Source of the DNA: Rhynochetos jubatus
Lineage: Eukaryota; Chordata; Aves; Eurypygiformes; Rhynochetidae
NCBI GenBank assembly: GCA_027574665.1
Contig: CM050659.1
Coordinates: forward strand, 16,469,001-16,533,000
DNA: 64,000 nt
Direction of reading: 5' to 3'
How positions within the stretch are numbered: the stretch's first letter is position 1; each line of letters opens with the position of its first letter. The notes beneath the pieces are model-generated. The model was not told the DNA's origin, ran no database searches, and worked only from the letters and a program-made list of their open reading frames with translations. Positions 1 to 12,345 of this stretch are shown here, piece after piece. The position numbers and the translations under genes are program-made.

Positions 1-177
1 GGGGCCTTCGCCGGAAACCACGGTCGGCAACTTCTAGGGTTAGGGTTAGGGTTAGGGTCCGGAGAACCAGAAAGCCCACAGCTCCAGGGATAATTGGGAT
101 TGCAAAGGCCTGCCAAGAGGAGCACGACACTGCACCGACATGGCTCCTTCCCCTGCTTTCCTAGCCAGAATCCAGGG
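1..177 (+). repeat. Representative satellite monomer (177 bp)
   Basis: This is the first full period of the window, starting at the fourth G of the G-run; the next monomer starts in the same phase at 178. The G-run of the following unit is at 175-181. The hexamer block is at 35-57. The unit has several CpGs, including those in CCGG and, in most sister units, two in CCGCGG (this one reads CCACGG). Common diagnostic differences between monomers are AGACATGG versus CGACATGG before the pyrimidine stretch, CCTGCTTTCC versus CCAGCTTTCC, CCTTCGCCGG versus CCGTGGCCGG after the G-run, and CTACTTCC versus CTCCTTCC. Confidence 0.95.
35..57 (+). repeat. Typical embedded telomere block, four GGG tracts
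   Basis: The block reads TAGGG followed by three TTAGGG hexamers, with G-triplets at 37-39, 43-45, 49-51 and 55-57. The preceding C makes CTAGGGTTA, and two TTAGGGTTA follow, so the block holds three matches to YTAGGGTTR, the known binding sequence of the TRF1/TRF2 Myb domain. Four G-triplets with three-base loops is the minimum for an intramolecular G-quadruplex. This form recurs in most monomers. Others have fewer triplets, or TAGAG in place of the first TAGGG. Binding and folding are inferred from motifs only. Confidence 0.9.
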
Positions 178-741
178 GGGGCCGTGGCCGGAAACCGCGG
201 TCAGCAACTTCTAGAGTTAGGGTTAGGGTTAGGGTCCGGAGAACCAGAAAGCCCACAGCTCCAGGGATAATTGGGATTGCAAAGGCCTGCCAAGAGGAGC
301 ACGACACTGCACAGACATGGCTACTTCCCCTGCTTTCCTAGCCAGAACCCGGGAGGGGCCATGGCCGGAAACCGCGGTCGGCAACTTCTAGAGTTAGGGT
401 TAGGGTTAGGGTCCGGAGAACCAGAAAGCCCACAGCTCCAGGGATAATTGGGATTGCAAAGGCCTGCCAAGAGGAGCATGACACTGCACCGACATGGCTC
501 CCTCCCCTGCTTTCCTAGCCAGAACTCAGGGGGGGCCGTGGCCGGAAACCGCGGTCGGCAACTTCTAGGGTTAGGGTTAGGGTCCGGAGAACCAGAAAGC
601 CCACAGCTCCAGGGATAATTGGGATTGCAAAGGCCTGCCAAGAGGAGCACGACACTGCACAGACATGGCTCCTTCCCCTGCTTTCCTAGCCAGAACCCAG
701 GGGGGGCCGTGGCCGGAAACCGCGGTTGGCAACTTCTAGGG

Positions 742-1400
742 TTAGGGTTAGGGTTAGGGTCCGGAGAACCAGAAAGCCCACAGCTCCAGGGATAATTGGG
801 ATTGCAAAGGCCTGCCAAGAGGAGCACGACACTGCACCAACATGGCTCCTTCCCCAGCTTTCCTAGCCAGAACCCAGGGGGGCCATGCCCAGAAACCGCG
901 GTCGGCAACTTCTAGAGTTAGGGTTAGGGTTAGGGTCCGGAGAACCAGAAAACCCACAGCTCCAGGGATAATTGGGATTGCAAAGGCCTGCCAAGAGGAG
1001 CACGACACTGCACAGACATGGCTCCTTCCCCAGCTTTCCTAGCCAGAACCCAGGGGGGCCATGCCCAGAAACCGCGGTCGGCAACTTCTAGAGTTAGGGT
1101 TAGGGTTAGGGTCCGGAGAACCAGAAAGCCCACAGCTCCAGGGATAATTGGGATTGCAAAGGCCTGCCAAGAGGAGCACGACACTGCACAGACATGGCTA
1201 CTTCCCCTGCTTTCCTAGCCAGAACCCGGGAGGGGCCATGGCCGGAAACCGCGGTCGGCAACTTCTAGAGTTAGGGTTAGGGTTAGGGTCCGGAGAACCA
1301 GAAAGCCCACAGCTCCAGGGATAATTGGGATTGCAAAGGCCTGCCAAGAGGAGCATGACACTGCACCGACATGGCTCCCTCCCCTGCTTTCCTAGCCAGA
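742..1400 (+). repeat. Duplicated multimer, partner at about 5,690-6,350
   Basis: A run of monomers with the marker order CACCAACATGG, then two 176-bp CCATGCCCAG units, then a CTACTTCC/CCGGGAGGGG unit, recurs with an offset of 4,948 bp. The copies differ by point changes such as CCGGAG versus CCGCAG at 6,061 and CTTCCCCTGC versus CTTCCTCTGC near 6,150. To the right they diverge in hexamer number (171 bp here, 177 bp in the partner). Edges are approximate because both sides are also satellite. Confidence 0.75.
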
Positions 1401-4400
1401 ACTCAGGGGGGGCCGTGGCCGGAAACCGCGGTCGGCAACTTCTAGGGTTAGGGTTAGGGTCCGGAGAACCAGAAAGCCCACAGCTCCAGGGATAATTGGG
1501 ATTGCAAAGGCCTGCCAAGAGGAGCACGACACTGCACAGACATGGCTCCTTCCCCTGCTTTCCTAGCCAGAACCCAGGGGGGGCCGTGGCCGGAAACCGC
1601 GGTTGGCAACTTCTAGGGTTAGGGTTAGGGTTAGGGTCCAGAGAACCAGAAAGCCCACAGCTCCAGGGATAATTGGGATTGCAAAGGCCTGCCAAGAGGA
1701 GCATGACACTGCACCGACATGGCTCCCTCACCAGCTTTCCTAGCCAGAACTCAGGGGGGGCCATGCCCAGAAACTGCGGTTGGCAACTTCTAGGGTTAGG
1801 GTTAGGGTTAGGGTCCGGAGAACCAGAAAGCCCACAGCTCCAGGGATAATTGGGATTGCAAAGGCCTGCCAAGAGGAGCATGACACTGCACCGACATGGC
1901 TCCCTCACCAGCTTTCCTAGCCAGAACTCAGGGGGGGCCATGCCCAGAAACTGCGGTCGGCAACTTCTAGGGTTAGGGTTAGGGTTAGGGTCCGGAGAAC
2001 CAGAAAGCCCACAGCTCCAGGGATAATTGGGATTGCAAAGGCCTGCCAAGAGGAGCACGACACTGCACAGATATGGCTCCTTCCCCTGCTTTCCTAGCCA
2101 GAACCCAGGGGGGGCCGTGGCCGGAAACCGCGGTCGGCAACTTCTAGGGTTAGGGTTAGGGTTAGGGTCCGGAGAACCAGAAAGCCCACAGCTCCAGGGA
2201 TAACTGGGATTGCAAAGGCCTGCCAAGAGGAGCACGACACTGCACAGACGTGGCTCCTTCCCCAGCTTTCCTAGCCAGAACCCAGGGGGGGCCTTCGACG
2301 GAAACCGCGGTCGGCAACTTCTAGGGTTAGGGTTAGGGTTAGGGTCCGGAGAACCAGAAAGCCCACAGCTCCAGGGATAATTGGGATTGCAAAGGCCTGC
2401 CAAGAGGAGCATGACACTGCACAGACATGGCTCCTTCCCCAGCTTTCCTAGCCAGAGCCCAGGGGGGGCCGTGCCCGGAAACCGCGGTCGGCAACTTCTA
2501 GCGTTAGGGTTAGGGTTAGGGTCCGGAGAACCAGAAAGCCCACAGCTCCAGGGATAATTGGGATTGCAAAGGCCTGCCAAGAGGAGCACGACACTGCACA
2601 GACATGGCTCCTTCCCCTGCTTTCCTGGCCAGAACCCGCGGGGGGCCGTGGCCGGAAACCGCGGTCGGCAACTTCTAGGGTTAGGGTTAGGGTTAGGGTC
2701 CGGAGAACCAGAAAGCCCACAGCTCCAGGGATAATTGGGATTGCAAAGGCCTGCCAAGAGGAGCACGACACTGCACAGACATGGCTCCTTCCCATGCTTT
2801 CCTAGAGAGAGCCCGGGGGGGGGCCGTGGCCGGAAACCGCGGTTGGCAACTTCTAGGGTTAGGGTTAGGGTTAGGGTCCGGAGAACCAGAAAGCCCACAG
2901 CTCCAGGGATAATTGGGATTGCAAAGGCCTGCCAAGAGGAGCACGACACTGCACAGACATGGCTCCTTCCCCTGCTTTCCTAGCCAGAACCCGGGAGGGG
3001 CCGTGGCCGGAAACCGCGGTTGGCAACTTCTAGGGTTAGGGTTAGGGTTAGGGTCCGGAGAACCAGAAAGCCCACAGCTCCAGGGATAATTGGGATTGCA
3101 AAGGCCTGCCAAGAGGAGCACGACACTGCACAGACATGGCTCCTTCCCCAGCTTTCCTAGCCAGAACCCGGGAGGGGCCGTGGCCGGAAACCGCGGTCGG
3201 CAACTTCTAGGGTTAGGGTTAGGGTTAGGGTCCGGAGAACCAGAAAGCCCACAGCTCCAGGGATAATTGGGATTGCAAAGGCCTGCCAAGAGGAGCACGA
3301 CACTGCACAGACATGGCTCCTTCCCCTGCTTTCCTAGCCAGAACCCGGGGGGGGCCGTGGCCGGAAACCGCGGTCGGCAACTTCTAGGGTTAGGGTTAGG
3401 GTTAGGGTCTGGAGAACCAGAAAGTCCACAGCTCCAGGGATAATTGGGATTGCAAAGGCCTGCCAAGAGGAGCACGACACTGCACAGACATGGCTCATTC
3501 CCCAGCTTTCCTAGCCAGAACCCAGGGCAGGCCGTGGCCGGAAACCGCGGTCGGCAAGTTCTAGGGTTAGGGTTAGGGTTAGGGTCCGGAGAACCAGAAA
3601 GCCCACAGCTCCAGGGATAATTGGGATTGCAAAGGCCTGCCAAGAGGAGCACGACACTGCACTGAAATGGCTCCCTCCCCAGCTTTCCTAGCCAGAACTC
3701 AGGGGGGGCCGTGGCCGGAAACCGCGGTCGGCAACTTCTAGGGTTAGGGTTAGGGTTAGGGTCCGGAGAACCAGAAAGCCCACAGCTCCAGGGATAATTG
3801 GGATTGCAAAGGCCTGCCAAGAGGAGCACGACACTGCACAGACATGGCTCCTTCCCCAGCTTTCCTAGCCAGAACCCAGGGCAGGCCGTGGCCGGAAACC
3901 GCGGTCGGCAACTTCTAGGGTTAGGGTTAGGGTTAGGGTCCGGAGAACCAGAAAGCCCACAGCTCCAGGGATAATTGGGATTGCAAAGGCCTGCCAAGAG
4001 GAGCACGACACTGCACAGACATGGCTCCTTCCCCCGCTTTCCTAGCCAGAACTCAGGGGGGGCCGTGGCTGGAAACCGCGGTCGGCAACTTCTAGGGTTA
4101 GGGTTAGGGTTAGGGTCCGGAGAACCAGAAAGCCCACAGCTCCAGGGATAATTGGGATTGCAAAGGCCTGCCAAGAGGAGCACGACACTGCACAGACATG
4201 GCTCCTTCCCCTGCTTTCCTAGCCAGAACCCAGGGGGGGCCTTCGCCGGAAACCGCGGTCGGCAACTTCTAGGGTTAGGGTTAGGGTTAGGGTCCGGAGA
4301 ACCAGAAAGCCCACAGCTCCAGGGATAATTGGGATTGCAAAGGCCTGCCAAGAGGAGCACGACACTGCACAGACATGGCTCCTTCCCCAGCTTTCCTAGC

Positions 4401-7393
4401 CAGAACCCGGGGGGGGCCGTTGCCGGAAACCGCGGTCGGCAACTTCTAGGGTTAGGGTTAGGGTTAGGGTCCGGAGAACCAGAAAGCCCACAGCTCCAGG
4501 GATAATTGGGATTGCAAAGGCCTGCCAAGAGGAGCACGACACTGCACAGACATGGCTCCTTCCCCAGCTTTCCTAGCCAGAGCCCAGGGGGGGCCGTGCC
4601 CGGAAACCGCGGTCGGCAACTTCTAGGGTTAGGGTTAGGGTTAGGGTCCGGAGAACCAGAAAGCCCACAGCTCCAGGGATAATTGGGATTGCAAAGGCCT
4701 GCCAAGAGGAGCACGACACTGCACAGACATGGCTCCTTCCCCTGCTTTCCTAGCCAGAACCCAGGGGGGCCATGCCCAGAAACCGCGGTCGGCAACTTCT
4801 AGAGTTAGGGTTAGGGTTAGGGTCCGGAGAACCAGAAAGCCCACAGCTCCAGGGATAATTGGGATTGCAAAGGCCTGCCAAGAGGAGCATGACACTGCAC
4901 CGACATGGCTCCATCCCCTGCTTTCCTAGCCAGAACTCAGGGGGGGCCGTGGCCGGAAACCGCGGTCGGCAACTTCTAGGGTTAGGGTTAGGGTTAGGGT
5001 CCGGAGAACCAGAAAGCCCACAGCTCCAGGGATAATTGGGATTGCAAAGGCCTGCCAAGAGGAGCACGACACTGCACAGACATGGCTCCTTCCCCTGCTT
5101 TCCTAGCCAGAACCCAGGGGGGGCCGTGGCTGGAAACCGCGGTCGGCAACTTCTAGGGTTAGGGTTAGGGTTAGGGTCCGGAGAACCAGAAAGCCCACAG
5201 CTCCAGGGATAATTGGGATTGCAAAGGCCTGCCAAGAGGAGCATGACACTGCACCGACATGGCTCCCTCACCAGCTTTCCTAGCCAGAACTCAGGGGGGG
5301 CCATGCCCAGAAACTGCGGTCGGCAACTTCTAGGGTTAGGGTTAGGGTTAGGGTCCGGAGAACCAGAAAGCCCACAGCTCCAGGGATAATTGGGATTGCA
5401 AAGGCCTGCCAAGAGGAGCACGACACTGCACAGACATGACTCCTTCCCCTGCTTTCCTAGCCAGAACCCAGGGGGGGCCGTGGCCGGAAACCGCGGTCGG
5501 CAACTTCTAGGGTTAGGGTTAGGGTTAGGGTCCGGAGAACCAGAAAGCCCACAGCTCCAGGGATAATTGGGATTGCAAAGGCCTGCCAAGAGGAGCACGA
5601 CACTGCACAGACGTGGCTCCTTCCCCAGCTTTCCTAGCCAGAACCCAGGGGGGGCCTTCGCCGGAAACCACGGTCGGCAACTTCTAGGGTTAGGGTTAGG
5701 GTTAGGGTCCGGAGAACCAGAAAGCCCACAGCTCCAGGGATAATTGGGATTGCAAAGGCCTGCCAAGAGGAGCACGACACTGCACCAACATGGCTCCTTC
5801 CCCAGCTTTCCTAGCCAGAACCCAGGGGGGCCATGCCCAGAAACCGCGGTCGGCAACTTCTAGAGTTAGGGTTAGGGTTAGGGTCCGGAGAACCAGAAAA
5901 CCCACAGCTCCAGGGATAATTGGGATTGCAAAGGCCTGCCAAGAGGAGCACGACACTGCACAGACATGGCTCCTTCCCCAGCTTTCCTAGCCAGAACCCA
6001 GGGGGGCCATGCCCAGAAACCGCGGTCGGCAACTTCTAGAGTTAGGGTTAGGGTTAGGGTCCGCAGAACCAGAAAGCCCACAGCTCCAGGGATAATTGGG
6101 ATTGCAAAGGCCTGCCAAGAGGAGCACGACACTGCACAGACATGGCTACTTCCTCTGCTTTCCTAGCCAGAACCCGGGAGGGGCCATGGCCGGAAACCGC
6201 GGTCGACAACTTCTAGAGTTAGGGTTAGGGTTAGGGTCCGGAGAACCAGAAAGCCCACAGCTCCAGGGATAATTGGGATTGCAAAGGCCTGCCAAGAGGA
6301 GCATGACACTGCACCGACATGGCTCCCTCCCCTGCTTTCCTAGCCAGAACTCAGGGGGGGCCGTGGCCGGAAACCGCGGTCGGCAACTTCTAGGGTTAGG
6401 GTTAGGGTTAGGGTCCGGAGAACCAGAAAGCCCACAGCTCCAGGGATAATTGGGATTGCAAAGGCCTGCCAAGAGGAGCACGACACTGCACAGACATGGC
6501 TCCTTCCCCTGCTTTCCTAGCCAGAACCCAGGGGGTGCCGTGGCCGGAAACCGCGGTTGGCAACTTCTAGGGTTAGGGTTAGGGTTAGGGTCCGGAGAAC
6601 CAGAAAGCCCACAGCTCCAGGGATAATTGGGATTGCAAAGGCCTGCCAAGAGGAGCACGACACTGCACAGACATGGCTCCTTCCCCTGCTTTCCTAGCCA
6701 GAACCCAGGGGGGGCCGTGGCCGGAAACCACGGTCGGCAACTTCTAGGGTTAGGGTTAGGGTCCGGAGAACCAGAAAGCCCACAGCTCCAGGGATAATTG
6801 GGATTGCAAAGGCCTGCCAAGAGGAGCACGACACTGCACCGACATGGCTCCTTCCCCAGCTTTCCTAGCCAGAACCAAGGGGGGGCCATGGCCGGAAACC
6901 GCGGTCGGCAACTTCTAGGGTTAGGGTTAGGGTTAGGGTCCGGAGAACCAGAAAGCCCACAGCTCCAGGGATAATTGGGATTGCAAAGGCCTGCCAAGAG
7001 GAGCACGACACTGCACCGACATGGCTCCTTCCCCTGCTTTCCTAGCCAGAACCCAGGGGGGGCCTTCGCCGGAAACCACGGTCGGCAACTTCTAGGGTTA
7101 GGGTTAGGGTTAGGGTCCGGAGAACCAGAAAGCCCACAGCTCCAGGGATAATTGGGATTGCAAAGGCCTGCCAAGAGGAGCACGACACTGCACAGACATG
7201 GCTCCTTCCCCAGCTTTCCTAGCCAGAACCCAGGGGTCCATGCCCAGAAACCGCGGTCGGCAACTTCTAGAGTTAGGGTTAGGGTTAGGGTCCGGAGAAC
7301 CAGAAAACCCACAGCTCCAGGGATAATTGGGATTGCAAAGGCCTGCCAAGAGGAGCACGACACTGCACAGACATGGCTCCTTCCCCAGCTTTC

Positions 7394-10300
7394 CTAGCCA
7401 GAACCCAGGGGGGCCATGCCCAGAAACCGCGGTCGGCAACTTCTAGAGTTAGGGTTAGGGTTAGGGTCCGGAGAACCAGAAAGCCCACAGCTCCAGGGAT
7501 AATTGGGATTGCAAAGGCCTGCCAAGAGGAGCATGACACTGCACCGACATGGCTCCATCCCCTGCTTTCCTAGCCAGAACTCAGGGGGGGCCGTGGCCGG
7601 AAACCGCGGTCGGCAACTTCTAGGGTTAGGGTTAGGGTTAGGGTCCGGAGAACCAGAAAGCCCACAGCTCCAGGGATAATTGGGATTGCAAAGGCCTGCC
7701 AAGAGGAGCACGACACTGCACAGACATGGCTCCTTCCCCTGCTTTCCTAGCCAGAACCCAGGGGGGGCCGTGGCCGGAAACCGCGGTCGGCAACTTCTAG
7801 GGTTAGGGTTAGGGTTAGGGTCCGGAGAACCAGAAAGCCCACAGCTCCAGGGATAATTGGGATTGCAAAGGCCTGCCAAGAGGAGCATGACACTGCACCG
7901 ACATGGCTCCCTCAACAGCTTTCCTAGCCAGAACTCAGGGGGGGCCATGCCCAGAAACTGCGGTCGGCAACTTCTAGGGTTAGGGTTAGGGTTAGGGTCC
8001 GGAGAACCAGAAAGCCCACAGCTCCAGGGATAATTGGGATTGCAAAGGCCTGCCAAGAGGAGCACGACACTGCACAGACATGGCTCCTTCCCCAGCTTTC
8101 CTAGCCAGAACACGGGAGGGGCCATGGCCGGAAACCGCGGTCGGCAACTTCTAGGGTTAGGGTTAGGGTTAGGGTCCGGAGAACCAGAAAGCCCACAGCT
8201 CCAGGGATAATTGGGATTGCAAAGGCCTGCCAAGAGGAGCACGACACTGCACAGACATGGCTCCTTCCCCTGCTTTCCTAGCCAGAACCCAGGGGGGGCC
8301 GTGGCCGGAAACCGCGGTCGGCAACTTCTAGGGTTAGGGTTAGGGTTAGGGTCCGGAGAACCAGAAAGCCCACAGCTCCAGGGATAATTGGGATTGCAAA
8401 GGCCTGCCAAGAGGAGCACGACACTGCACCGACATGGCTCCTTCCCCAGCTTTCCTAGCCAGAACCCAGGGGGGGCCGTGGCCGGAAACCGCGGTCGGCA
8501 ACTTCTAGGGTTAGGGTTAGGGTTAGGGTCCGGAGAAGCAGAAAGCCCACAGCTCCAGGGATAATTGGGATTGCAAAGGCCTGCCAAGAGGAGCACGACA
8601 CTGCACAGACATGGCTCCTTCCCCTGCTTTCCTAGCCAGAACCCAGGGGGGGCCGTGGGCGGAAACCACGGTCGGCAACTTCTAGGGTTAGGGTTAGGGT
8701 TAGGGTCCGGAGAACCAGAAAGCCCACAGCTCCAGGGATAATTGGGATTGCAAAGGCCTGCCAAGAGGAGCACGACACTGCACAGACATGGCTACTTCCC
8801 CTGCTTTCCTAGCCAGAACCCGGGAGGGGCCATGGCCGGAAACCGCGGTCGGCAACTTCTAGGGTTAGGGTTAGGGTTAGGGTCCGGAGAACCAGAAAGC
8901 CCACAGCTCCAGGGATAATTGGGATTGCAAAGGCCTGCCAAGAGGAGCACGACACTGCACAGACATGACTCCTTCCCCTGCTTTCCTAGCCAGAACCCAG
9001 GGGGGGCCGTGGCCGGAAACCGCGGTCGGCAACTTCTAGGGTTAGGGTTAGGGTTAGGGTCCGGAGAACCAGAAAGCCCACAGCTCCAGGGATAATTGGG
9101 ATTGCAAAGGCCTGCCAAGAGGAGCACGACACTGCACAGACATGGCTCCTTCCCCTGCTTTCCTAGCCAGAACCCAGGGTGGGCCATGGCCGGAAACCGC
9201 GGTCGGCAACTTCTAGGGTTAGGGTTAGGGTTAGGGTCCGGAGAACCAGAAAGCCCACAGCTCCAGGGATAATTGGGATTGCAAAGGCCTGCCAAGAGGA
9301 GCACGACACTGCACAGACATGGCTCCTTCCCCAGCTTTCCTAGCCAGAACCCAGGGAGGGCCGTGGCCGGAAACCGCGGTCGGCAACTTCTAGGGTTAGG
9401 GTTAGGGTTAGGGTCCGGAGAACCAGAAAGCCCACAGCTCCAGGGATAATTGGGATTGCAAAGGCCTGCCAAGAGGAGCACGACACTGCACCGACATGGC
9501 TCCTTCCCCAGCTTTCCTAGCCAGAACCCGGGGGGGCCGTGGCCGGAAACCGCGGTCGGCAACTTCTAGGGTTAGGGTTAGGGTTAGGGTCCGGAGAACC
9601 AGAAAGCCCACAGCTCCAGGGATAATTGGGATTGCAAAGGCCTGCCAAGAGGAGCACGACACTGCACCGACATGGCTCCTTCCCCAGCTTTCCTAGCCAG
9701 AACCCAGGGGGGGCCTTCGCCGGAAACCACGGTCGGCAACTTCTAGGGTTAGGGTTAGGGTTAGGGTCCGGAGAACCAGAAAGCCCACAGCTCCAGGGAT
9801 AATTGGGATTGCAAAGGCCTGCCAAGAGGAGCATGACACTGCACCGACATGGCTCCCTCCCCTGCTTTCCTAGCCAGAACTCAGGGGGGGCCGTGGCCGG
9901 AAACCGCGGTCGGCAACTTCTAGGGTTAGGGTTAGGGTTAGGGTCCGGAGAACCAGAAAGCCCACAGCTCCAGGGATAATTGGGATTGCAAAGGCCTGCC
10001 AAGAGGAGCACGACACTGCACAGACATGGCTCCTTCCCCTGCTTTCCTAGCCAGAACCCAGGGGGGGCCTTGGCCGGAAACCGCGGTCGGCAACTTCTAG
10101 GGTTAGGGTTAGGGTTAGGGTCCGGAGAACCAGAAAGCCCACAGCTCCAGGGATAATTGGGATTGCAAAGGCCTGCCAAGAGGAGCATGACACTGCACCG
10201 ACATGGCTCCCTCACCAGCTTTCCTAGCCAGAACTCAGGGGGGGCCATGCCCAGAAACTGCGGTCGGCAACTTCTAGGGTTAGGGTTAGGGTTAGGGTCC

Positions 10301-10737
10301 GGAGAACCAGAAAGCCCACAGCTCCAGGGATAATTGGGATTGCAAAGGCCTGCCAAGAGGAGCACGACACTGCACAGACATGGCTCCTTCCCCTGCTTTC
10401 CTAGCCAGAACCCAGGGGGGGCCGTGGGCGGAAACCACGGTCGGCAACTTCTAGGGTTAGGGTTAGGGTTAGGGTCCGGAGAACCAGAAAGCCCACAGCT
10501 CCAGGGATAATTAGGATTGCAAAGGCCTGCCAAGAGGAGCACGACACTGCACAGACATGGCTCCTTCCCCTGCTTTCCTAGCCAGAACCCAGGGGGGGCC
10601 GTGGCCGGAAACCACGGTCGGCAACTTCTAGGGTTAGGGTTAGGGTTAGGGTCCGGAGAACCAGAAAGCCCACAGCTCCAGGGATAATTGGGATTGCAAA
10701 GGCCTGCCAAGAGGAGCACGACACTGCACCGACATGG
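7394..10737 (+). repeat. Large duplication, copy A (partner 12,346-15,335)
   Basis: About nineteen monomers in a specific variant order recur 4,952 bp downstream. Marker units shared in order include the CCTCAACAGC/CCTCACCAGC unit, the CCGGAGAAGCAG unit near 8,530 and 13,480, the CTACTTCC unit at 8,792 and 13,744, and the AGGGTGGGCC unit near 9,176 and 13,950. Copy B is 354 bp shorter, exactly two monomers, so at least two unit-sized losses or gains followed the duplication. Confidence 0.8.
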
Positions 10738-12345
10738 CTACTTCCCCTGCTTTCCTAGCCAGAACCCGGGAGGGGCCATGGCCGGAAACCGCGGTCGGCA
10801 ACTTCTGGGGTTAGGGTTAGGGTTAGGGTCCGGAGAACCAGAAAGCCCACAGCTCCAGGGATAATTGGGATTGCAAAGGCCTGCCAAGAGGAGCACGACA
10901 CTGCACAGACATGGCTCCTTCCCCAGCTTTCCTAGCCAGAACCCAGGGGGGGCCGTGGCCGGAAACTGCGGTCGGCAACTTCTAGGGTTAGGGTTAGGGT
11001 TAGGGTCCGGAGAACCAGAAAGCCCACAGCTCCAGGGATAATTGGGATTGCAAAGGCCTGCCAAGAGGAGCACGACACTGCACAGACATGGCTCCTTCCC
11101 CAGCTTTCCTAGCCAGAACCCAGGGGGGGCCGTGGCCGGAAACCGCGGTCGGCAACTTCTAGGGTTAGGGTTAGGGTTAGGGTCCGGAGAACCAGAAAGC
11201 CCACAGCTCCAGGGATAATTGGGATTGCAAAGGCCTGCCAAGAGGAGCACGACACTGCACAGACATGGCTCCTTCCCCAGCTTTCCTAGCCAGAACCCAG
11301 GGGGGCCATACCCAGAAACCGCGGTCGGCAACTTCTAGAGTTAGGGTTAGGGTTAGGGTCCGGAGAACCAGAAAGCCCACAGCTCCAGGGATAATTGGGA
11401 TTGCAAAGGCCTGCCAAGAGGAGCATGACACTGCACCGACATGGCTCCCTCCCCTGCTTTCCTAGCCAGAACTCAGGGGGGGCCGTGGCCGGAAACCGCG
11501 GTCGGCAACTTCTAGGGTTAGGGTTAGGGTTAGGGTCCGGAGAACCAGAAAGCCCACAGCTCCAGGGATAATTGGGATTGCAAAGGCCTGCCAAGAGGAG
11601 CACGACACTGCACAGACATGGCTCCTTCCCCTGCTTTCCTAGCCAGAACCCGGGAGGGGCCGTGGCCGGAAACCGCGGTCGGCAACTTCTAGGGTTAGGG
11701 TTAGGGTTAGGGTCCGGAGAACCAGAAAGCCCACAGCTCCAGGGATAATTGGGATTGCAAAGGCCTGCCAAGAGGAGCACGACACTGCACAGACATGGCT
11801 CCTTCCCCTGCTTTCCTAGCCAGAACCCAGGGGGGGCCGTGGCCGGAAACCACGGTCGGCAACTTCTAGGGTTAGGGTTAGGGTTAGGGTCCGGAGAAGC
11901 AGAAAGCCCACAGCTCCAGGGATAATTGGGATTGCAAAGGCCTGCCAAGAGGAGCACGACACTGCACCGACATGGCTACTTCCCCAGCTTTCCTAGCCAG
12001 AACCCGGGAGGGGCCATGGCCGGAAACCGCGGTCGGCAACTTCTGGGGTTAGGGTTAGGGTTAGGGTCCGGAGAACCAGAAAGCCCACAGCTCCAGGGAT
12101 AATTGGGATTGCAAAGGCCTGCCAAGAGGAGCACGACACTGCACAGACATGGCTCCTTCCCCAGCTTTCCTAGCCAGAACCCAGGGGGGCCATGCCCAGA
12201 AACCGCGGTCGGCAACTTCTAGAGTTAGGGTTAGGGTTAGGGTCCGGAGAACCAGAAAGCCCACAGCTCCAGGGATAATTGGGATTGCAAAGGCCTGCCA
12301 AGAGGAGCACGACACTGCACAGACATGGCTCCTTCCCCTGCTTTC

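Noticed and set aside
5-25. CENP-B box in the CCTTCGCCGGAAACC monomer variant
   Set aside because: TTCG and the spaced A fit, but the CGGG part reads CCGC, so two of the nine core positions fail. It also occurs in only some monomers.
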